DNA of 48,500 nt from Chrysomallon squamiferum. Its lineage: Eukaryota > Mollusca > Gastropoda > Neomphalida > Peltospiridae. A program made the position numbers and the translations under genes. The notes beneath the pieces are model-generated. The model did not search any database, was not told where the DNA came from, and worked only from the letters and a program-made list of their open reading frames with translations. The stretch covers positions 16,952,672-17,001,171 of the forward strand of contig CM022669.1 of the NCBI GenBank assembly GCA_012295275.1, read 5' to 3'. Numbering within the stretch: the first letter of the stretch is position 1; each line of letters begins with the position of its first letter. Positions 22,270 through 31,289 of the stretch are shown here, one piece after another.

Positions 22270-22420
22270 AACCATGAAGTAAGAAAAAAACCTGATGCAT
22301 CCAAGGGCTGATATAATTTAGCAGCAAATGACTTTTTTTAGTGCACCTTCACATAGGCAGGAAAGAATGTACACTAGCCACAAAGTAGTGATTGGAATGG
22401 AATGTGCCCTATAAAGTAAT
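22270..22420 (-). mobile_element. Old SINE relic, reverse orientation
   Basis: Read on the plus strand, the ordered words AGCAGCAAATGA, TTTTTAGTGCACCTTCACA, GGCAGGAAAGAATGTAC and GGAATGTGCCC correspond to the reverse complement of the mollusc SINE body (AGCAGCAAGGGATC, TTTTATATGCACCATCCCACA, GACAGGATAGCACATAC, AATAGCCC). The copy is heavily mutated and both ends are uncertain. Confidence 0.5.
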
Positions 22421-22660
22421 TTTGTGAAGAAACAATCCTGTAAATGAACATACTGTGGTGTTAAACCCTGATGTGACTTTCATACAGCTAATACTACTAT
22501 ATTACAGATTGATAAGTAAGTAGGTAGGCAGATAGTTTTAATACAGCTTGCATCTAATTACTAATTTATTGTACCATATTTAATATGTGATATCTTTTTA
22601 AATGATTTTTCTTTGTTTTCTTTTCCTTTTTTTTCTGTTTATATATTATCATTATTTTAA

Positions 22661-22670
22661 TTATATATAT
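22661..22670. repeat. 10-bp target-site duplication, left copy
   Basis: TTATATATAT directly precedes the left terminus GGGTCATTCC. The same ten bases directly follow the right terminus at 25528-25537. Shorter duplications of 2, 4, 8 or 9 bases do not match, so 10 bp is the best reading. The target is a TA microsatellite, so chance cannot be excluded. Confidence 0.6.
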
Positions 22671-23295
22671 GGGTCATTCCGTGTCAAATCACCCAATGGT
22701 TTAAACCCGACCGTCTCAGATTTTTATAAAACTTGGTATATTTGTTGACTGGGATCCCACAGCACCAAATCTGAAATATTAGCCCAATCAGACCAGTGGT
22801 GTGGGAGATACGGCCCACGGAATTTTGAGATTTTTGCCAAAAATGGGTGTGACCACCAACCTTAGAACCCTCATATCTCAGGAACTACTGGGCCAATCTT
22901 CATAAAATTGGTATTGTTAGAAAGGCAAAATAACAAGGATACCAAATCTGCCATTTTTGTTTAGTTTGGAAAATATTGGAGTACCTTGACCTTTTGACCT
23001 TTGCTATGACCTTGAAATTGACCGTGTGGATCACGTGATCTTGAGATGACCTTTATTGAAATTTAATCTCCCACATGTTAACTAAAACATATAAAAGTTT
23101 CCTGGGTGTAATATTTTTGTTTAGCCACAATATAGATTTAAAAAATGCACATACATGAAAATAACACCTTTTCAGCCATTAACATCTGATTAACTAAAAC
23201 CTGAATGATCAATTCTGGATGCTAGGAATCACCATCTCTCTTAATCATCGAGTAAGACATTGTAGGCCTACATGTATGCATAAAGTTCACATATA
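22671..23295 (+). repeat. Left terminal inverted repeat
   Basis: It pairs with 24891-25527 in reverse complement over its whole length. Differences are point changes plus a short insertion in the right arm near the tip: left ACCCAATGG versus an A-rich run on the right. Clustered TGACCT half-sites lie near 22985-23015. Confidence 0.9.
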
Positions 23296-23355
23296 AAAGT
23301 TTCCTGGGTATAATATTTTTTGTTTAGCCATAATAGAGATTTAAAAAAATGCATA
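23089..23355 (+). repeat. Direct repeat of about 65 bp at the inner edge of the left arm
   Basis: The block beginning CATATAAAAGTTTCCTGGGT at 23089 recurs at 23289. It continues through GTTTAGCCA and ATAGAGATTTAAAAAA-type words. The second copy lies just inside the end of the arm, so it has no partner in the right arm and marks an internal duplication or an older, larger arm. Confidence 0.75.
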
Positions 23356-24210
23356 CCTGCATGGATGATTGATACAATGCATTACAATGTACATTTTCTC
23401 TGAGACTAAAAATTCATCTTTGGAGTTAAAACCCACCTGACATGTCTGAAGGAATGCCTGAAGGATAGGAAAAGATGCCAAATGGCATGACATGTTCTAC
23501 ACAATCAGGCTCAAAGGGTTAACAGGAAGTGATGCTTCAGGCAGGTCAGGAACTCCTTTAGATTCCCTGGTGCAATCCCCATTGAGCACATGGTAATTTG
23601 AAGTTTAAGACAAAGAAGTTTCTTCATCTGCATTTCTTTGACAATCTGAAGCTTTTTAAGTTGGACACAATGTCAGATGTTGATACATAAACAATATTTT
23701 TATTTCATAAAACCTATTAAGTAATTGTATCATGTCATGTGGGCCTTGCCATTGGTTTTGAACAAGGCTTCAGTCAACAACAGTACAACCCAGTCTGAAA
23801 TCAGACATCATCAAGTGATGTACTGCATAATGTATTTGTACACCCAGTCTTCGGCACAGAGTATGAACAAGGTCTACTTCACCTTAATAAACTGTGATTT
23901 ATACTTGAGAAGATTGACATAAATGCCCAAGACTTGTGGGCCTTTGGCAATAACACATGTACTCTGCTGCCATTTTATGACCTGCTTAACTTTACTGAAA
24001 GGGTTTCAGGATTTGATTTAATATTTAGGAAAGCACTGACTTTGTTCTATTGAATTGAAGGTGCAGGCCAATACTGAAAATCCTTATTTCTTCCAGAGCT
24101 AACTGCAGCTTTAACTCTCCTGAAAATGTGTGTTATCAACACCATCATATCAAAAAAAAGGAGTTGTTGCGAAGTGTATGGAAAACTGAGGAAATCGAAC
24201 TCCTCACTCT

Positions 24211-24629
24211 TTGAAGTGGGATCAAAACACGGGACATCAAGAGTATCATGAACAAGAACTTTTCATCAAATTTTCAACATCGCAGAAAAACTGTTGTGAT
24301 CCCCTTAATCGCCACCCTGAGCAAACACGCACTAGATCTTTAAGAATTGTTAGCATGGGCACTTACAAATGCTTAGTAAATCCTCCAAAGACACTAGTGC
24401 CAGGAGACAAGTTGTGCTGCGACTGTCTGATTACCCTTCAGAAATCAAAGGTCCTGCAGAGGATGGCTTTAGTATGGGTGGTATTACAATGGGAGAATTT
24501 GGTGATAACTTGCCAGACAAACCACTGGTTGTTGTTTCCCTAGAAAAGGACTTTGATTTGAATTCTATTCTGTTGAGTTTAGGCGAAACTCCTGTCAAAC
24601 TCCATTCACTAGCGCATTCCAGTAAATGA
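24211..24629 (+). pseudogene. Decayed transposon ORF fragment with Cys motifs
   Basis: A plus-strand frame from about 24211 contains NCCDPLNRH, then RSLRIVS, and PGDKLCCDCLITLQK. This has the look of a Cys-based, possibly zinc-binding, segment. Near 24440 the plausible coding sense moves to another frame (SEIKGPAEDGFSMGG, then LPDKPLVVVSLEKDFDLN), which ends at a stop at 24629. That shift, the short length and the lack of catalytic DDE/DDD signatures make it a broken remnant of an element-encoded protein. It resembles uncharacterised proteins carried by invertebrate repeats, but I cannot name the family. Confidence 0.5.
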
Positions 24630-24890
24630 ATGAAAGGACAGAAAAAAACTAGCATCAGCTACAGTAACATTAAAATGACATCTTAATGTCTGAATCCTAC
24701 ACACAGAGCGTGTGCAAATCTTGATTTTGTCACCCTTTACCATTGAAAGGACAATGAATTGAAGGAGGAAATAATCCAATTTTATGAAAGTGATGAGAAC
24801 AGTAGAATGTGTCTGGGAATGAAGGATACAGTGAGCATTTGAAACAAACATAGTGAGAAGGTTAAGCATCAGAAACACCTAGTTCTCTCA

Positions 24891-25527
24891 AATTTATGTG
24901 AACTTTATGCATACATGTAGGCCTACAGTGTCTTACTCGATGATCAAGAAAGATGGTGATCCCTAGCATCCAGAGTTGATCATTCAGGTTTTAGTTAATC
25001 AGATGTTAATGGCTGAAAATGTGTTATTTTCATGTATGTGCATTTTTTAAATCTATATTATGGCTAAACAAAAAATATTACACCCAGGAAACTTTTATAT
25101 GTTTTAGTTAACATATGGGAGATTAAATTTCAATAAAGGTCATCTCAAGATCACGTGATCCACACGGTCAATTTCAAGGTCATAGCAAAGGTCAAAAGGT
25201 CAAGGTACTCCAATATTTTCCAAACTAAACAAAAATGGCAGATTTGGTATCCTTGTTATTTTGCCTTTCTAACAATACCAATTTTATGAAGATTGGCCCA
25301 GTAGTTCCTGAGATATGAGGGTTCTAAGGTTGGTGGTCACACCCATTTTTGGCAAAAATCTCAAAATTCCGTGGGCCGTATCTCCCACACCACTGGTCTG
25401 ATTGGGCTAATATTTCAGATTTGGTGCTGTGGGATCCCAGTCAACAAATATACCAAGTTTTATAAAAATCTGAGACGGTCGGGTTTAAATTTCTTTTTTT
25501 TTTGGGTGATTTGACACGGAATGACCC
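24891..25527 (-). repeat. Right terminal inverted repeat
   Basis: Reverse complement of the left arm, ending GGAATGACCC at 25527. It contains an A/T-homopolymer insertion near 25491-25503 that the left arm lacks. Confidence 0.9.
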
Positions 25528-25537
25528 TTATATATAT
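25528..25537. repeat. 10-bp target-site duplication, right copy
   Basis: TTATATATAT is identical to 22661-22670. A TA run continues to about 25549. Confidence 0.6.
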
Positions 25538-27739
25538 ATATATATATATGTTTCTCAGATTTATCTATTAATTAATAAAACAAACATAATATATACATCT
25601 TAAATATAATAATTATAACCTAAAGATAATCTAAACCAACAGAAAAGACCGACAGGAAAGACTGCATTATACAAAATGTATCATTTTAAAAATCCATTCA
25701 CTAGAATACAAAAATAGAAACATAATACAATCAATAAAGCAAATTTAAAATGAAATGAAAACACACTCTACCTTTTCCTGTGTTCTTTTGTTTAAAAAAG
25801 AAACAAAAACAAACAAAAACAACCAATAAAACGTCTGAACCACAGAGAGAGAAATTCCTGACCAAGTCAGTAACGAAGAAAAGTGTGGAATGAGACCACT
25901 ACAACACACCACTGATGATTTGTGTGGATGGACTGGAACAAGTTAAAAATTCCACATAGGCCCTGCCGTTTTAAAATGCACACCAGCTGTGGCAGGCAGG
26001 CGAGATACCGGGGCTTTTATTATTCAACTGAAAGAACACAGAGTTTCTGTCCAGGTTATAATGTAAACACATGGACTGGATTAGTTCAGTAGACCGGCAG
26101 GTTGGGAGAAGTCAGTGCCATATGGTAAAACTGGTCTCACGTACCCCATTTTAGGATGGCTAGCCGTTAATAGGTTTCTCTGTCTGTGAAATTATTTTAA
26201 ACAAAGGAGATGTGATTTCTGCTGAAGAGATTACTGACAAGGGAGGTAATTGCTGATGTCAAAAGATTGTTAATTGTGGTAGAACAGGTTCTGACCAAAA
26301 AGGTCAGTTAAATGTTTAATGAGCTTTTTCTTCTTCTGTATTTTCTTCATTTTTTTTTTTCTTTTTTTTTTTAAATGTCCATGTCTGTCTATCTCAAGTA
26401 GGTTTTAAAATTAGTGATGATATTGTTACTGAAAATAAAGATAGTTTAAAAAGCTTATAATGTACATTTGAAATAAAAATGATGAATGTTATTATATATA
26501 TGTGAACTTATATATGGACATGTGTGGTATGTATGACAGGTGTATATGCGTCGTATGGATGTGTGCATATGTAAGTCTGTGTATGTTTTATGTGACTGTG
26601 TGTGAGTATGTTTGTTTGGAATGTTTGCAGTGCATATCATATATTTCAAGTGCTATTCAGGACTACTGCCTGCCTTTCAACAACAAACTTAATATTACTT
26701 ATTAATGCACAAAGAGACATTCAACCTCTGTCAGTAATTATTGATGTTATTTTTGTTAATGAAGAGACACAAGCAGAATACAAAAAATGCTAAAGATGGA
26801 GATAGAAAATGAGAAAACAAAAGATGAGAGTAACAGGTTACATAAAAACAGAGATAAAGTAGTATATCTGAACTACTCTAGACTGCAATCATCATAGTTT
26901 ATTTCTAAATAAAAATTAAATTTATAGATTTCCACTTTCTTAAATATATCAACCAAATCCATTACTATTGAAAACAAAATATTAAATATGCAAACAAATT
27001 TCAATGAATCTCAACAGGATAGCTTTCACTTCGGCCATAAATAATAGATAAGGGAGGTAATTAGCTGACCAGGTATGATTCAGATGTTATGATGAACTGG
27101 CAGCAGGTGAAGAAAAGAAGATTACAGGTAGGAGGCAGTGAAGCAGAACTACACTTGTTTCAGATCTCTGTTTGAGAAAAATCAATTGACTTTGTAATGA
27201 TATTAAGAAATCAATAGCTTTTCATTCAGTTTGCATGTGTGTTTTATGAGCATTAATACTGAAACAGAAGGAGCGACCGACTGCTGGCAAAGTGAAAAAT
27301 CAATTCACTCCCCAAACATTGTTATGGAAATTAAAATGAAAACAAAGTGTAATATGAACAGCGAAGGAAATAAATCTGTTATTTTCTTTTCTCCTTATAT
27401 AATAACGTTTTTATTAACTCCTGTTCTGTGGGGTTATTGTGAGAACCTGGTTGATGTTCCAGTTGTTACTACTGTATGAATTTTTGTTACATTTATATTT
27501 CAAAGAAAGGATTTTGCTGTAAGAAAATAAGATTATATTTGTAGTGAATGCCAGCTTGCTGTGAAAGACTAATAATTATGTTTAGCAGAATGAGAAATGA
27601 AGAAAACAAAGAAATATCTCAAGCCCTTTAAAATCCTTGACTTTTATTTGTAAGATAAAATGTTGCATTGATCTTGGATTTGTAATTATTATTTCCTCAT
27701 CACACAGTGTTGCACATAACACCCACCCACCCAAACACA

Positions 27740-27843
<104 letters not shown>

Positions 27844-29039
27844 ACATATGTATACACATCTCATAGGGAAATATTTTATCTAACAATATAAAGGATTTTC
27901 AAGATTAACATAATAACTGCATTTGCACCAAAACATTAAAATATACATTTATACATATATAAACCAGTTGAACAATCATATGGAACAATCACATCTATTA
28001 TTCAACATTAAGAAATAACTATTTAAATTAACTTTTTAAATTTATAACTGAAACTAGCATATAATAACATACCACAAACAGTCCAGTGTAGTCCAAACTA
28101 TTTCTTTTCTTTTAAAATAAAGTAAAAACCACCATTCATGAGTTGAACCATTTATCCAAATCCAGAAATCAATTTCACAAAACTAGTCTCCAAAAAATAT
28201 CTGTTCACTCAAGCAAAACCACAAGATAATAAAAATCCCTTTAAAAAAAAACAAAAAAAATCCTCTAACTTCAAAAACCACGTAACTCAAGAAGTTTCTA
28301 AACCTGCATCCGTGCTCCTGGGAAGAAATCTGATGAATGAAAAAGTGAAACACAAAAACTCTTCACCTGTGAGTGGTCAGCTTGCCTCAGTCACGCCCCC
28401 TTGAACATTCGCTGGGGATAATTAAGAGGATTTGGGAGGTAAGAAGGATTAACACGGCTTATTTCTCCATCCTAAACCTCCCCACTGTTTTGTAGTGGCT
28501 GGGGTTAGCGAGTATGTGGAAGTCAGGAATAAATGCTACAGTTTTCTGTAAGCCTCTGTTACGTATACAACCATCACACAATGGCTGTTGCATATCACTT
28601 TTTATTATAACACTAGCTGGATAATGCTATTATAGGGTATACAAGAAACCAAGTTAAATAATGTGGACGCTGTAAGCTTGAATGTTTTTAATGGTTTTAA
28701 AAAAAAAAAAATAATAATAATAACCTAAATTAAAGAAGAGAAAAAGGAAGAAAAACAGTAATAAACCCATAAAATAAAAAAGTAAAGCTGATAAATTTGG
28801 TCACATCTGTATGAACATCAATCAAACACTGGTGATACTGCAACATTATGAAAACACAGGGTGACAATAAAAGCTCTATATTCATAACAAATGAATAACT
28901 ACACTACATAACTGATCATACTTCTACCACAGTATAAAATTTAACCTAGAATCTCCATCCTTAAAACATTATTAGACTTGGGATTATGAAAAAGATAACA
29001 GTCAGTGTTTTCTAATGTCATCTAATAGTGATATATTTT

Positions 29040-29880
29040 TACATGTATATTAAATTTTTATAAACAACAGTATGTATGCAATGACTGTTTGATATCATAT
29101 TTTATCAAATCAGAAGATAAAGTACAGACAAACAGCACAATAATAACTATAGTTATAATCACTGACATTTGTATATCATCTGTTCTTAAATTAATAAGAT
29201 AACATTTATATAAAACCATCAGCAGAAGAACCTCAATATAAACTATCATGTTGAGTTTACAAGATATTTTTTCAGGCTAACACTTTTCCATAAAACTATG
29301 TGAAAGACAGTCATATCTCTTAAAAGTTGTGTATTAGTTGTTTATTACTAATCATAACAATGTTACATCATTTGTTATTAAACTAGTAAAATAACATTTA
29401 CATAATGCCACTAGAAGAACTTGAATATAAACCATCATTTAGAAATTTTTAAATTTCAGTGTGAGGCTAATGCTTTGATGCAAACATCAACAAAAATTAT
29501 CTTTCTTAAGATATACCATCCACATTAAAGTTGACAACACTGTTATTCTACAGCAGTAATATGTGATGAAAAGTTGTCAGTTTTCTACAAACATGTGGGC
29601 AAAGTCAAACACTGTTAGATTTCTCAGTTTATTAAACCAGTAAGATAACATTATGTAAGTCAAACAATAAAACAACTTGAATAAAAGCTTCCGTTCTGAA
29701 GCTGTGAGACCTGATGTAAGGAGGACAGTTTTCTGTAAACTAATATAAAAATAACACAGTCACACACACACACACACACACAATGACTGTTCAGTACCAT
29801 TGTTTGTTAAACTAGAAGGATAACATTGCATAACACAAACAATAAAGCAGGCTGACTCTAAGCTATCAATGTTAATAGTT
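29040..29880. repeat. Degenerate tandem repeat, about four copies, period about 175-255 bp
   Basis: A block of the form TTAAACTAGTAAGATAACATT recurs near 29182, 29374, 29630 and 29805. It is usually followed by a CATAA-type word, GAAGAACTTGAATATAAAC and ATCAT. The copies are strongly diverged. Confidence 0.5.
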
Positions 29881-30189
29881 TTGTAGTCATTAACTTTTCT
29901 ACAAGTGTTTTTGACTCCAGCGATGCGAATACAATGTCATATATACTTGCTAGATACTGAGTTCAAAACCAGCTACCACCTTATACACATAATTCATTAT
30001 GCAAAATACAACATTCTATGATTTCTTTAACCAATCTGCTATCACTAGTTCTGTTTTGTACACACAAATGAAGTTCATTAACAATGTATGTGAGATGTAT
30101 ATGTTTGAATCTACACTAGATGTTGCCTCTTTCAAAAGACAGACCTACAAACTATCAGATGTAGTTGATGTTGTTTGGTTCACAAACAG

Positions 30190-30540
30190 ATCATAATATT
30201 AGATTCACATTTTACTGACCCATATACTGGACTTACTATAAAGTATACATTTCTAGTCTCATAATGAATTTTAATTTTAATACTGTATTACTGGCCTTAT
30301 ACTGGATATTATTCTACTGGTCTATAACTAATTTGATTAAATCTGCCTCATACTAGATGCCATTGTATTGATTTAATAATGAATTTTATGATAATGGCCT
30401 TATGCTGAATATATCTTACTTTGCTAATACTAGTAATAGTGAATTTTATTGCACTAGCATTTCAGCTGATAATGAATTTTATTATAAAACCTTATAATGG
30501 ATGTTATTTTAAGGGCCCAGTAACGAACTTCCTTAACGTT
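30190..30540. repeat. Degenerate tandem repeat, period about 53 bp
   Basis: Two alternating words recur through the block: CTTATACTGGATATTATT (near 30217, 30293, 30346, 30401, 30490) and ATAATGAATTTTATT (near 30258, 30386, 30437, 30467). Confidence 0.6.
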
Positions 30541-31225
30541 ACTGCCTGATACTGTACCTTGACTTACAGGCCTGAGTTACATAAACCTTAAATACTAGAA
30601 GCTGTTTGCCAGACTGCCTGTGTGCCCCTGTTTATATACTTGAACTTCATTTTTACGTTACAACAATAATATGTTCATATTTCAAAAATACACTACTCTA
30701 CATATTAATGAATATTATGACGCTTTTCAAACTACATTTGTAAATATCTCCAAAAGACTGAGTATCCAATAATTCTTATATTCCAAAGATGTACAGTAAG
30801 TGAATCATTCAATATCAGATGACGTTAACAAACATCAGTTTGAATAGCTCTTGTGTTAGAAAAACATATGCAGCAATGTTTGACAGAAACAGAAGCTTTA
30901 AAACTGTTTTAAATGAGTACTGATGGATTGTGGAATACCAATTTACACCAGAATTTGAGTTTCCAGATAACTATAAACAATGTTGTTGTTTCATAAGAAT
31001 ATCAAATGTATGCAACAGACTGAGTATCCAAGTTCCATATTTCTTTCTACTTTTTTTTCCTTCTTTTTTTTTCTCTCTTTTTTTTCATGTATACTCTTAA
31101 AAGTTCCATGAATATTCCAGTTCATTTATTTTCTAAATTTTTGTTTATTAATATTATTTAAAACCAGACATTGTTTATTTAAACACTTGAAGCTATTACT
31201 TATATGTTTCCTCATAACATGAAAA

Positions 31226-31260
<35 letters not shown>

Positions 31261-31289
31261 CAACATACATTTTATATATAAATACTTAC

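Larger units (their letters stand above)
22671..25527 (+). mobile_element. DNA transposon with long terminal inverted repeats, probably non-autonomous
   Basis: The 2857-bp element starts GGGTCATTCCGTGTCAAATC and ends with the exact reverse complement. Its two arms are inverted repeats of about 630 bp and over 90 percent alike by eye. About 1.6 kb of unique core lies between them. Very long arms with a 9-11 bp duplication are typical of Mutator-like elements, but I cannot confirm a superfamily because no intact transposase is present. The core holds a decayed plus-strand ORF at 24211-24629. The high arm identity suggests fairly recent insertion. It sits in the 15.3-kb intron. Confidence 0.85.

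Noticed and set aside
24431-24655. Minus-strand 74-residue ORF in the transposon core
   Set aside because: It is antisense to the plus-strand fragment with Cys motifs and shows no family features.
22671-25527. Integrated virus or Polinton interpretation of the long-armed element
   Set aside because: It is only 2.9 kb, has no capsid, polymerase or integrase features, and does not carry Polinton-type termini.
27231-27479. 82-residue plus-strand ORF with a hydrophobic tail
   Set aside because: It lies in the large intron without promoter, splice or homology support.
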